Shown here in pieces: positions 8,141 to 16,120 of a stretch of 64,000 nucleotides of DNA; within the stretch, counting starts at the first letter, position 1, and every line of letters begins with the position of its first letter. The notes under the pieces were generated by a model. That model made no database searches. It was given only the letters and a program-made list of their open reading frames with translations, and was not told where the DNA came from. Where the stretch lies: assembly GCA_018262195.1 (NCBI GenBank), contig JAGTRS010000005.1, positions 60,231 to 124,230 on the forward strand, in the 5' to 3' direction. The stretch is from Pseudomonadota bacterium (GTDB lineage Bacteria; Pseudomonadota; Gammaproteobacteria; Burkholderiales; Rhodocyclaceae). The translations under genes were made by a program, and so were the position numbers.

Positions 8141-8358
8141 GGCCCCTTGTGGAGCGCCGAGCAACGCAGAAGCGCCGGGGGCCTTCGGCGAGGACTGTCT
8201 GAGGGGCGCAGCCCCGAGTTCCGCAGCCGCCCGGCGTTTCGAGTAGCGCAGGGAAGTTGGAGCAGCCAACCGCGTAACCCGGGGGCGCCTTCTTTTTGGC
8301 TACTTTTTCTTGGCGAAGCAAGAAAAAGTATGCCCGCCAGCAAGGCGGAATCCCAAGC
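8141..8358 (-). repeat. right, inverted copy of the same ~215-bp repeat element
   Basis: Read on the minus strand, this copy repeats the left copy block by block: GCTTGGGATTCCGCC, GCTGGCGGGC, AAAAAGTAGCC, CCTGCGCTACTC, GCTGCGGAACTCGGG, ACAGTCCTCGCC, TGCGTTGCTCGG and CAAGGGGC. The two copies are separated by about 106 bp (8035-8140) of unrelated sequence. Together they could fold into a very large imperfect hairpin between the convergent radical SAM and MFS genes. Confidence 0.85.
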
Positions 8359-8383
8359 TTGTTAAACCGAACCGCAAGCTAAC

Positions 8384-9592
8384 CTAAATGGCTTTCCCGA
8401 CGCGCAGGGCACTGAAGATGGCCAGCACTTGCAGGATGGCAATGCCAACCAGCACTTCGCTGAAATGTCTGGCATCCATCAGCCCGCCAAAAATAACCGG
8501 TGCCATGGCCAGGCCCAGGTCCAGGCCCGAATAGACGAAGCCATAGACTCGCCCGTAGGCGGCCTTGCCGAAACGGGCCGTGGCGGCACGGCGCACCAGC
8601 AGGTCGCGGGATGGCCCGGCGGTGCCGGTGCAGAAGCCGATGCCAGCCATCAGCGGCAGGATGCTCCAGGAAGGCATGACACCAGCGGCCAGCAGGATGG
8701 CGAGCAGGGCAGCAACCCCCAGCGCGCCGGCGATCAGGTGGTCGTGCTCGCCTTTCTGGGCAAGAAAGCCACCGAGGATGATGCCAACTGCGCCGCCAAC
8801 CAGATAGGTCGATAGCGCAAAGGCTGCCGTGGTGATGGACAAGCCGTAGAGCGCCTGCAGGATGGGGCTGGCGAAGTTCTGGATGGTGCCGAAAGCCGCG
8901 GTGATCAGCAGGAAGAACAGGAAGCACAGCCAGACGGCGCGCGAACTCAGAAAGGCGAAGGTAGTACCCGCCGGTTCGCTGGACTTCTCGGTGTGATGTT
9001 CGACCGGGTCGGTCAGCGCATCTCGCCGCCAGAACAGCAGGGCCAGTGCGGCGATGGCCACGGCGCTGGCGCCGAGCGCTGCGGTGCGCCAGCCGTATGC
9101 AGTGGCGAGGCCGGTGAGAAAGATCGGGGCAGCCGCCCAGCCAAGGTTGCCGGACAGCCCGTGGGCTGAAAAGGCATGGCCGAGGCGTGCTTGCGAAACA
9201 TGGCGGTTAAGTACCGTGAAGTCGGCCGGGTGAAAGACACTGTTACCCAGCCCGGCCAGCGCGGCAACAGCGATCAGCATCGGATAGCCGTTGGCGAAAT
9301 AGAGCAGCACACCGGCCAGGGCAAAGCAGGCGATGCCGCCGCCCAGCACGCGTGCCGCACCGAAGCGATCGACGAGAAATCCGGCGCTGGCCTGACCGAT
9401 GCCGGAAACCACGAAAAACACGGTCATCGTCGTGCCGATGGCGGTGAAACTCAGCCCGAATTCGGGCATCAGCCAGGGAAAAAGCGGCGGCAGCAAGAGG
9501 TGGAAGAAATGGGAAACACCATGGACGAAGCCGATCACCGAAATGACTTCGATGTCGCTGCGCTGGGGGGCGGGCAGGGTGGCGGTCGTCAT
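8384..9592 (-). CDS. MFS transporter, fosmidomycin-resistance (Fsr)-like
   Basis: 402 residues with about 12 predicted membrane segments. MFS features include the loop 2-3 segment GFLVDRFGAARVLGGG and, near residue 120, the segment GNSVFHPADFTVLN, which resembles the Fsr subgroup of drug exporters. The long cytoplasmic loop between the two six-helix halves is visible around residues 190-210. It is transcribed away from an AraC/cupin regulator with 88 bp between starts, so it is probably that regulator's target. The exported compound is not known; small organic acids or drugs fit the family. Confidence 0.85.
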   Translation of the reverse strand: MTTATLPAPQRSDIEVISVIGFVHGVSHFFHLLLPPLFPWLMPEFGLSFTAIGTTMTVFFVVSGIGQASAGFLVDRFGAARVLGGGIACFALAGVLLYFANGYPMLIAVAALAGLGNSVFHPADFTVLNRHVSQARLGHAFSAHGLSGNLGWAAAPIFLTGLATAYGWRTAALGASAVAIAALALLFWRRDALTDPVEHHTEKSSEPAGTTFAFLSSRAVWLCFLFFLLITAAFGTIQNFASPILQALYGLSITTAAFALSTYLVGGAVGIILGGFLAQKGEHDHLIAGALGVAALLAILLAAGVMPSWSILPLMAGIGFCTGTAGPSRDLLVRRAATARFGKAAYGRVYGFVYSGLDLGLAMAPVIFGGLMDARHFSEVLVGIAILQVLAIFSALRVGKAI

Positions 9593-9653
9593 GGATAAAG
9601 TCCGAGTAAAACGTTAAGGATTACAGTCTAGCTTTCCGACCTATTGACTGTGA

Positions 9654-9680
9654 TGCGATATTCGGACAAAAATTATCGCA
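9654..9680. promoter_or_regulatory. dyad TGCGATA-N13-TATCGCA, candidate operator of the MFS/AraC divergon
   Basis: A perfect 7-bp inverted repeat with centres about two helical turns apart lies directly against the ATG of the AraC-type regulator. A TTGACT element at 9644-9649 sits just upstream and could be a -35 box. The position fits autoregulation by the encoded protein or control of the divergent exporter. No binding data are implied. Confidence 0.4.
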
Positions 9681-10502
9681 ATGCAGACAGACCTTTCCTT
9701 CGACGCTGTACCCCGCCGCGCCCCGACCGCCGAGTTGCCGATGACGGTCAACCTGCGTTGTCCTCCGGCCGACGTTTATGTCCCACCGCATCACCACGAC
9801 TGGGCGCAGCTGGCTTATCCGCTGCGCGGCGGCATCCGGATTTCCGCGGCCGGCATGACCTGGCTGGTGCCCGCCTTGCGGGCGGTGTGGATCCCGCCGC
9901 ATATCGAGCACGATCTGCTCATGCTCGGCGAAGTCGAATTCCGCACCGTCTATATCGCCCCGGAAGTGGCCCCGCTGCCGCTTGATGCCTGTTCGGTGAT
10001 CGAAGTTTCCGACCTGATGCGGGCGCTCTTCGAGGCACTCAGCGAGGCTGACGGCGACGGTCATGAGCCGTCGCTGCGCCAGCGTCAGGTGACGGCATTG
10101 CTGCTCACCGAAATCCGCCGTGCGCCGCCGCTCTCGCTCGGTTTGCCGATGCCACAGGACCGGCGCCTGCAAGCCTTGTGTCAGGCGCTGATCGATGATC
10201 CCGCTTCCGCGCTGTCGCTGGCCGAGTGGGCGGCCCGCGTCGGTGCCAGCGAGCGGACGCTGGCCCGCCTGTTCGTCAGCGAACTCAAATTGAGCTTCGG
10301 CGCCTGGCGCCAACAATTGCGTCTGGCCCGGGCCCTCGATCTGATCGGCCGCGGCCGCCCGTGCGGCGAAGTCGCGGCGGAACTGGGCTACGCCAGCCAG
10401 GCCGCCTTCTCGGCCATGTTCAAGCGCGCCTTCGGCGTACCGCCGGGGCGCTTCATGCAGGATCGCAGTACGCCGCTCGCCGGCGAACCGCGTAACGACT
10501 GA
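9681..10502 (+). CDS. AraC-family regulator with N-terminal cupin sensor
   Basis: 273 residues. The N-terminal part (about 1-110) is a cupin-like sensor with the H-H-H-D-W-A-Q-L-x-Y-P pattern typical of this AraC subgroup. The C-terminal part (about 170-265) has two helix-turn-helix units, the second with RGRPCGEVAAELGYASQ and the AFSAMFKRAFGVPPGRF family signature. It is divergent from an MFS exporter. AraC regulators of this cupin type commonly control adjacent exporters, so local control of the MFS gene is the simplest reading. Confidence 0.9.
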   Translation: MQTDLSFDAVPRRAPTAELPMTVNLRCPPADVYVPPHHHDWAQLAYPLRGGIRISAAGMTWLVPALRAVWIPPHIEHDLLMLGEVEFRTVYIAPEVAPLPLDACSVIEVSDLMRALFEALSEADGDGHEPSLRQRQVTALLLTEIRRAPPLSLGLPMPQDRRLQALCQALIDDPASALSLAEWAARVGASERTLARLFVSELKLSFGAWRQQLRLARALDLIGRGRPCGEVAAELGYASQAAFSAMFKRAFGVPPGRFMQDRSTPLAGEPRND

Positions 10503-10588
10503 GCAGGGAGATCGACGATGCTGCTGCCGGCCTCAAACTGTCGGCAGGTGGCGGAGGCAGCTACACTGCGCTTTTTGCTGACGGATGC

Positions 10589-11164
10589 ATGATGATGGAA
10601 CGCTGCCCCTGGTGCGAAGGATTCGACCTCTACCGCGAGTACCACGATACCGAATGGGGCCTGCCGCTGCGCGACGACCGCGCCCTGTTCGAACTGCTGA
10701 TCCTCGAAGGCGCCCTGGCCGGCTTGTCCTGGGCCACCGTGCTCAAGAAACGCGCGCACTACCGGCTGGTATTCGACAACTTCGACCCGCACAAGATCGC
10801 CCACTACGACGAGCAGAAAGTCGCCGCCCTGCTGGCCGACCCCGGCATCATCCGCAACCGCGCCAAGATCGCCGCGACTATCCAGAACGCCAGGGCCTAT
10901 CTGGCGCTGACTGCTGGGGGGCAATCGTTCAGCGATTTCCTGTGGTCCTTCGTCGGCGGTGCGCCGGTACAAAACGCCAGGTCATCGCTGGCCGAAGTCC
11001 CCGCCAAAACCGCGCAATCCGATGCCCTGAGCAAAGCCCTGACTCGCGCCGGTTTCAAGTTCGTCGGCTCGACGATCTGCTACGCCTTCATGCAGGCAAC
11101 GGGGATGGTCAATGATCATCTGATAAGTTGCCCGCGGTACGAGCAAGTGCAGGCGGCTGAATAA
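10589..11164 (+). CDS. tag: DNA-3-methyladenine glycosylase I
   Basis: 191 residues, the normal length for Tag. It opens with RCPWCEG, then YREYHDTEWGLPL, the family signature. The zinc ligands of E. coli Tag have counterparts here: a Cys in the opening motif, His19, and the His and Cys in DHLISCPRY near the C-terminus. The helix-hairpin-helix region with GALAGLSWATVLKKR carries the conserved substrate-pocket residues. It removes 3-methyladenine from alkylated DNA in base-excision repair. The exact start is ambiguous within the ATGATGATG run at 10589. No Ada-type or other alkylation gene is adjacent. Confidence 0.95.
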   Translation: MMMERCPWCEGFDLYREYHDTEWGLPLRDDRALFELLILEGALAGLSWATVLKKRAHYRLVFDNFDPHKIAHYDEQKVAALLADPGIIRNRAKIAATIQNARAYLALTAGGQSFSDFLWSFVGGAPVQNARSSLAEVPAKTAQSDALSKALTRAGFKFVGSTICYAFMQATGMVNDHLISCPRYEQVQAAE

Positions 11165-11384
11165 GGAATGATGGGTTGGTTCTGGCGGGTTGTCGGCCAA
11201 AACCATCGGTGGAACTGCCTCCGTTGAGTGGCCGGTTGCACGGGTTGCGGACATTGATTTGCATGCCACATGAAGGACTGCTTCCTTTACGGCGAGTGCG
11301 TACCTGGTGCCCATTGCAGGTGCCCAGGCGGCGCCAGTAGCGCCGTTCCCGTTACCCGTTGGCTGGAAATCTGCTGAACAGACA

Positions 11385-11936
11385 TCAGCGGTTGCTCGCT
11401 ACTGGTGGCACGTATTCCGGCACCTTGTTTTTCATCGGTGGTTGCGCCTTGAGATAGGCGAAGAGCGCTCGCAGATCGTGGTCCGGTAGCGAGCCGACCG
11501 ATTGCCAGGGCATCGGCGGCATGATCGGGCGGCCGGCGCCGAGGTGCTTGCCCTTGCGCATCGCCTGGATGAAATCCCTTTCGCTCCAGGCGCCGATACC
11601 GGTTTCCCGATCGGGCGTCAGGTTGCTCGCGTAGGAAATGCCCCAGGGGCCGACGAAGGCGGTCATGCTGCCGGCTCCTCCCCAGTTCCATGGGCCATCG
11701 AGCTTGGGCGGTGCCGGCAGGACAAGTTCGGCCGGGTGGCCGGAGAGGCCGCGCTCCATGTCCTTTTCCGGGCCGTTCGGGCCGAGCTTGAACGGGGTGT
11801 GGCAATCGACGCAACCGCCGTAAGCAGCCAGCTGGGAGCCGCGCTTGACGCGGGCTGGGTCGGCTTCGCCGGCGAGGGCTGAGCCAGCAATCAAGCCCAA
11901 AGAAATGATGGTGGAAGTCAGTGTGGTAAGGCGCAT
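11385..11936 (-). CDS. mono-heme cytochrome c, exported
   Basis: 183 residues from the ATG at 11936, with GGAGA about 8 nt upstream. A Sec signal peptide (MRLTTLTSTIISLGLIAGSALA) leads to a single heme site, GGCVDCHTPF, near residue 41. A likely axial Met lies in the MPPMPWQSVG segment, and the end YLKAQPP is typical of c-type cytochromes of this size. Its start lies 19 nt inside the upstream E1-beta gene, so translation is probably coupled. Similar cytochromes pass electrons from periplasmic dehydrogenases to the respiratory chain. Its partner here is not clear, since the adjacent E1 enzyme is cytoplasmic. Confidence 0.85.
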   Translation of the reverse strand: MRLTTLTSTIISLGLIAGSALAGEADPARVKRGSQLAAYGGCVDCHTPFKLGPNGPEKDMERGLSGHPAELVLPAPPKLDGPWNWGGAGSMTAFVGPWGISYASNLTPDRETGIGAWSERDFIQAMRKGKHLGAGRPIMPPMPWQSVGSLPDHDLRALFAYLKAQPPMKNKVPEYVPPVASNR

Positions 11937-12931
11937 TTTGAGTTCTCCGTTGGGTGGTAGGTTAAGGCTCGACGCGATGCGCAAAGTTGCCTTGCAGCGG
12001 CAGCAATGGCATCGGCTTGTGGCACGGTGGCTTGTTCGAGCGGGAAGCTGGATGGCACTGGGGCATCCGGGCCGCCGAGGCGGACAATGGGCGCCTTGAG
12101 GCTGGCAAAGGCCTGCTCGGCGATCAGTGCGGCGATTTCGGCACCGACGCCGCACAGGCGGTTGGCTTCATGGACAACGACGACGCGCCCGGTCTTGCGG
12201 GCGGTGGCGAGGATGGCGGATTCGTCGAGCGGCTTCAGGCTGCGCAGGTCGATGACTTCGGCGGCGATTCCCTCGGCCGCCAGGCTTTCGGCGGCCTGTG
12301 CGCAGTGATGCACTGTCTTGCCGTAAGAAATGAGGCTGACATCCGTACCGGCACGAACGGTGGCTGCCTGGCCGAGCGGTATCGGCACGGCGTCGGTGGG
12401 CACTTCGCCGGGTTGGTAGAGCAGGCCGATATCGAGCAGGAATACGACCGGGTTGTCGTCGCGGATGGCTGCCTTGAGCAGTGCGCGGGCGTCGGCCGGG
12501 TTGCTTGGCATGACGACCTTGAGGCCGGGGCTATGCACGAACCAGGCCTCGACGTTGTGGTTGTGCTGGGCGCCAACGCCCCAGCCGGCCCCCGTCATGG
12601 CCAGCGCGACCAGCGGGAAACTGAATTGGCCGCCCGACATGTAACGCAGTTTTCCGGCGCTGTTCACCAACTCGTCCATGGCGTAACAGAGGAAGGGGGC
12701 GAAGAGCAGATCGGCGACCGGGCGTAGGCCGCCGGCAGCGGCGCCGGCCGCCGTGCCGGCGATGATCCCTTCGGCCAGCGGTGTGTTGCGGACGCGCAGG
12801 GCACCGAACTCTGTGACGAGTTCATGGCGCTTGGTGGCAATCCCTTCGCCAAAGGCGATGACCTTGTGGTCGTGGCGCATTTCCTCGGCCAGAGCCAGGC
12901 CGATGGCATCGTTCAGGGTGAGTGTGGGCAT
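11918..12931 (-). CDS. 2-oxoacid/acetoin dehydrogenase E1 component, beta subunit
   Basis: 337 residues from the ATG at 12931. E1-beta hallmarks are present: MRHDHKVIAFGEG near the N-terminus, NTPLAEGIIAGTAAGAA, the cation-binding region around SPGLKVVMPSNPADARALL, and a C-terminal transketolase domain with VVVHEANRLCGVGAEIAAL. It forms an alpha2beta2 thiamine-diphosphate enzyme with the product of the gene 7 nt upstream. Family members act on pyruvate, branched oxoacids or acetoin. Neither E2 nor E3 genes follow in this window. The 3' end overlaps the cytochrome c gene. Confidence 0.9.
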   Translation of the reverse strand: MPTLTLNDAIGLALAEEMRHDHKVIAFGEGIATKRHELVTEFGALRVRNTPLAEGIIAGTAAGAAAGGLRPVADLLFAPFLCYAMDELVNSAGKLRYMSGGQFSFPLVALAMTGAGWGVGAQHNHNVEAWFVHSPGLKVVMPSNPADARALLKAAIRDDNPVVFLLDIGLLYQPGEVPTDAVPIPLGQAATVRAGTDVSLISYGKTVHHCAQAAESLAAEGIAAEVIDLRSLKPLDESAILATARKTGRVVVVHEANRLCGVGAEIAALIAEQAFASLKAPIVRLGGPDAPVPSSFPLEQATVPQADAIAAAARQLCASRRALTYHPTENSKCALPH

Positions 12932-12938
12932 GGCGGTC

Positions 12939-13901
12939 TCAGGCGTAGACGTCGAGGGTGAGTTCCTCGATGGATGGGAAAGGAGAGGCGGCAGCAAAGG
13001 CCACCGCGGTGGCAATGCGGGCATCGACCCGGGCAAGCAGTTCGGCGTCGGCGGCCGGGGAGATCTGTCCGGCGGCGATCAGGCGATCGCGGCAGAGGGC
13101 GATCGGGTCGCGGGCCAGCCAGGCGGCGAGTTCTGCCTTGTCGACGTAGCCCTGATCGTCTGGCTCGAAATGGCCGCGAGTGCGGTAGGTCAGCGCTTCG
13201 AGCAGCACCGGTCGGCGGGTGTCGCGCACCTGTTCGGCAGCTTCCCGGGTGGCTTCGAGCACGGCGAAGACGTCGTTGCCATCGACGGTTCGCACCGGAA
13301 TACCGTAACCGGCACCCCAGTCGGAAACGCGTTCACGGCTCATCGCTTCGCGGCGATGCACGAAGGCCTGCCACTGGTTGTTTTCACAGATGTAGAGCAC
13401 CGGCAGGTTCCACAGGGCAGCGAGATTGAGCGATTCGTGGAAGCTGCCTTCACAGGCAGCGCCATCTCCGAAGAAGCAGGTGACGATACCCGGCCGGCCC
13501 TGCATCGTCTGGGCCAGGGCGACGCCGGGGGCGAGCGAGAGTTCGCCACCGACGATGGTGGTGGTCAGCACGACGCCGAGTTCCTTGACGGAAATGTGCA
13601 GCGATCCGCTCCTGCCCTTGCAGTAGCCGTCGCGTCGGCCCATGACTTCGGCCAGCAGGCGGCCGGGATCGGCGCCGCGTGCCAGCAAGTGGCCGGCGCT
13701 GCGGTGGTTGGTCAGGATCAGGTCGTCGGTATCAAGGGCGTTGATCGCGCCGACGGCGGCGGCTTCCTGGCCGACGGATGTGCAGGTGCCGGGAATACGC
13801 CCGTCGGTGCTGCCCTGGACGATGGCGTTTTCGTAGGCGCGGATCAGCAGCAGCTGTTCATACAGCCGGAGCGGATCGACTGCGGTTGGAAATGAGTTCA
13901 T
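12939..13901 (-). CDS. 2-oxoacid/acetoin dehydrogenase E1 component, alpha subunit
   Basis: 320 residues. The thiamine-diphosphate motif is clear: FGDGAACEGSFHESLNLA near residue 148, ending in CENN near 177. Also present are the opening LLLIRAYENAI and the region MGRRDGYCKGRSGSLHI, closest in style to AcoA-type (acetoin dehydrogenase) and PDH-alpha proteins. It decarboxylates the substrate and reductively acylates lipoyl E2. The usual phosphorylatable loop of mitochondrial enzymes is replaced by ALTYRTRGHFEPDD. It begins the three-gene set with E1-beta and cytochrome c. Confidence 0.9.
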   Translation of the reverse strand: MNSFPTAVDPLRLYEQLLLIRAYENAIVQGSTDGRIPGTCTSVGQEAAAVGAINALDTDDLILTNHRSAGHLLARGADPGRLLAEVMGRRDGYCKGRSGSLHISVKELGVVLTTTIVGGELSLAPGVALAQTMQGRPGIVTCFFGDGAACEGSFHESLNLAALWNLPVLYICENNQWQAFVHRREAMSRERVSDWGAGYGIPVRTVDGNDVFAVLEATREAAEQVRDTRRPVLLEALTYRTRGHFEPDDQGYVDKAELAAWLARDPIALCRDRLIAAGQISPAADAELLARVDARIATAVAFAAASPFPSIEELTLDVYA

Positions 13902-14036
13902 GGCGACTCCTGTCTGGTGTGTTGACGGAAGTCTAGGCGGCCAAAAAAGCCGGACAAGGGGCGTAGCGCCCGCTTATGAATCTTTTAAGAAATGCTGAAT
14001 GAAGATTTAAGAAAGACAGCGGCCGGGCCGGAAAAA

Positions 14037-15374
14037 TCAGCTTTCGACGAGCGTCAACGGGCGCTCGACGGTGAGCGTGAAACGCCCGCGCCCGGTCTTG
14101 CCGATGGCGATGCCGGCATTGCGCTCGGCCAGCCGGCGTTGCAGCAGCACGAGGCGTGCTTCGAGGTTGTCGCTGGCGCCGGGCAGGCGGATGCGGGAAT
14201 CGACCCGCAGGCCCTTGTTGGTGAAGCTGGTGCGGCCGCGTTGGGTGAAGTCGTTGAGCAGCGCCCAGAGAATGGCGCCGGCCACGCCCTTGATCAGGTA
14301 GTCGTCGTCGACAAAGACGCTGTCGTTGGCGGCAAAGTGACGCACGGTCAGCGGAGTGCCCTCGGGCGGAATGGCGGGGCGTTCGGCGACCGGCGCTTCG
14401 TCCGGCGCATCGTCCGTTATCTGGTGGTGCTGCATGGCCAGGCCAAGCTGGGCGGCGAAAACGACCAGCGCGTCTTCCTCGTCGTAGCCGAAATGCAGGT
14501 CGGCCAGGCTTTCGACGTAGATCACGCCGAGCAGCCGCTCGCCAGCGACGATGGGGATCGCCATCTGGCTGGCGGCATTGGGCAGGCCGGGCAGCGGGAT
14601 GGCGGTTTCCAGCGCGTCGAGTTGACCCTCGGCGGCCAGTCCGTCGCGCACCGTGCGGCCGTAGGTGTACTCGCTGGTCATGAAGCCGATGCGGATCGGC
14701 GAGCGTTCACGGGCGCAGATGCCGATCAGGCCGGAGCCGACCGGAATTTCCGAGCCGATGCCCGATTGCGCGTAACCGCGACTGGCGAGCGTGAACAGGC
14801 AGCCGCGCGCCTCGTCGTGCATCAGCAGCATCAGATGGCTGAAGCCAAATTCCTTCTCCAGGCAGTCCACGGCCTTTTCGAGCAGGCACTCGAGGTTGGC
14901 GCAGCCGCTCAGGCGTTCAGTGGAGCGGCGCAGGGCATTCAGGCAGTTGACGGCCGGCGGGGGCGGGCTGATGCAGCCGCCCGGAATCGGCACGATGTCC
15001 AGCACGCGGTAGATGTCGGCGCCGAGCAGGCGAAAGATGCCGGTCATTCCGCTATGTGCGGCGATGCCGGCTAGCTTGGCCTTCATTCGTTCGAACAGTG
15101 GGCCGGCCGTTTCGGTGCGGAGGTATTGCAGCGAGAGGCGGTACTGTCGGGCCGTCAGATGGCTGGTCAGCAGCAGGCGAACTGGCGAACCCGCCAGCAC
15201 GTTGCGCCGGGTGGTGTTGAAGAACTGGTAGGAAAGCGCGAGGTGCTCGTTATCGACGTACTCCGCCTGCGACAGGAAAGCGACATTGGGCACTCCAGCC
15301 GGATCGCAGGTGACGATGTGACCGGGAATGACGCCTTCCAGGCAGTCGCGCAGGGTATCGAGGCGGGGTGTCAT
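14037..15374 (-). CDS. PNPOx-like / GAF sensor protein with C-terminal conserved domain
   Basis: 445 residues in three parts. Residues 1-130 resemble the FMN-binding split-barrel of pyridoxamine-phosphate-oxidase-like proteins (GHIVTCDPAGVPNVAFLSQAE, VRLLLTS). Residues 160-315 form a GAF domain (IPVGSGLIGICARER, MAIPIVAGERLLGVIYVES). The last 105 residues (FVDDDYLIKGVAGAILW, DNLEARLVLLQRRLAER, KTGRGRFTLTVERPL) look like a winged-helix or signalling output module that I cannot name with confidence. Its ATG overlaps the stop of a second PNPOx-like gene (ATGA). A redox or small-molecule sensor is a reasonable guess. Confidence 0.75.
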   Translation of the reverse strand: MTPRLDTLRDCLEGVIPGHIVTCDPAGVPNVAFLSQAEYVDNEHLALSYQFFNTTRRNVLAGSPVRLLLTSHLTARQYRLSLQYLRTETAGPLFERMKAKLAGIAAHSGMTGIFRLLGADIYRVLDIVPIPGGCISPPPPAVNCLNALRRSTERLSGCANLECLLEKAVDCLEKEFGFSHLMLLMHDEARGCLFTLASRGYAQSGIGSEIPVGSGLIGICARERSPIRIGFMTSEYTYGRTVRDGLAAEGQLDALETAIPLPGLPNAASQMAIPIVAGERLLGVIYVESLADLHFGYDEEDALVVFAAQLGLAMQHHQITDDAPDEAPVAERPAIPPEGTPLTVRHFAANDSVFVDDDYLIKGVAGAILWALLNDFTQRGRTSFTNKGLRVDSRIRLPGASDNLEARLVLLQRRLAERNAGIAIGKTGRGRFTLTVERPLTLVES

Positions 15375-15844
15375 GGCGTGGCTGGCAAGGGTTGGCCCGC
15401 CTTCGGTCCCGGCGTCTGGTCGAAGCCGCTGGTCGGCGTGAATACCACCATCACCAGATCCTCAGGCTGGTAGGAGAGCAGGGCGTGGACCAACTCCGCC
15501 GGGGTACCCAGTGCAACGACCTCGGGCACGAACTCCTCAATGTGTTTGCGGATGAGAGGCTCGTCTGCCGGGTCGAAGGCAGCGATGCGGGCATCCGTGC
15601 CCTTGAGCTGGGTGGTCCGGTTGGTGGTCGGCTGAGTGAATGCCACTGCGACACGCCCGGTCAGGCGAATGTTGTCGAGTGCTTCGGCCGCCTGCGTGCG
15701 GGGCAGGACGATCCCGATGGCCTCACCATCGACCGGCTTGCAGGCAAAGCCGCGGCTCATACTCGGCAGCCGCTCCGGCGCGCAAGCAGCCAGCGTAATG
15801 CTGACGCCGGACTGGATGAAGGCGACGATGTCGTGATCGAGCAT
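15371..15844 (-). CDS. pyridoxamine 5'-phosphate oxidase-like flavin-binding protein
   Basis: 157 residues with the split-barrel pattern of the PNPOx-like family: MLDHDIVAFIQSGVSITLAACA at the start, then a strand with RGFACKPVDGEAIGIVLPR, and RLTGRVAVAFTQPTTNRTTQLKG near the centre. Such proteins bind FMN or F420-like cofactors or heme. Many are enzymes of unknown specificity. The stop overlaps the start of the PNPOx-GAF gene, making a two-gene operon in which both products carry a related barrel. A functional pairing is therefore likely. Confidence 0.75.
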   Translation of the reverse strand: MLDHDIVAFIQSGVSITLAACAPERLPSMSRGFACKPVDGEAIGIVLPRTQAAEALDNIRLTGRVAVAFTQPTTNRTTQLKGTDARIAAFDPADEPLIRKHIEEFVPEVVALGTPAELVHALLSYQPEDLVMVVFTPTSGFDQTPGPKAGQPLPATP

Positions 15845-15930
15845 GGGCGGTTTTCCTGATCTGGCAATGATGATAACGCACTAAATTGACGCCATTTGCA
15901 AGCATGGGGCCAGTCGGGAGCCGTGCCGCG

Positions 15931-16107
15931 TCATAGGGCATTTCCGTGTTTGAACCAGTCATCAATAGATGGTTCAGATAACCCATACAGGTAATTGGCT
16001 AGCGGTTTGGTCTCAGGGCTACTGAAAGTCCACTTTCCGCCATATTTTCGAATGGTACCTGCTGATCCATCACCGGCGAATTCGGCTGAGAACTCGTCAG
16101 TGAGCAT
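15931..16107 (-). CDS. short uncharacterised ORF, possible gene remnant
   Basis: A 58-codon frame between the AraC gene stop (16121) and the PNPOx-like gene. The deduced peptide looks protein-like (KYGGKWTF, LYGLSEPSIDDWF) but has no Shine-Dalgarno sequence. Its codons include many A/T-ending triplets that neighbouring genes avoid, and the surrounding 15845-16120 stretch is more AT-rich. It may be a fragment of a lost gene or an orphan small protein. No family is recognised. Confidence 0.35.
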   Translation of the reverse strand: MLTDEFSAEFAGDGSAGTIRKYGGKWTFSSPETKPLANYLYGLSEPSIDDWFKHGNAL

Positions 16108-16120
16108 GGCAGCCGCAGGT

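Noticed and set aside
7858..8365. several 60-120-codon frames
   Set aside because: They are readings of the inverted repeat element in different frames. Similar spurious proteins are common around such repeats.
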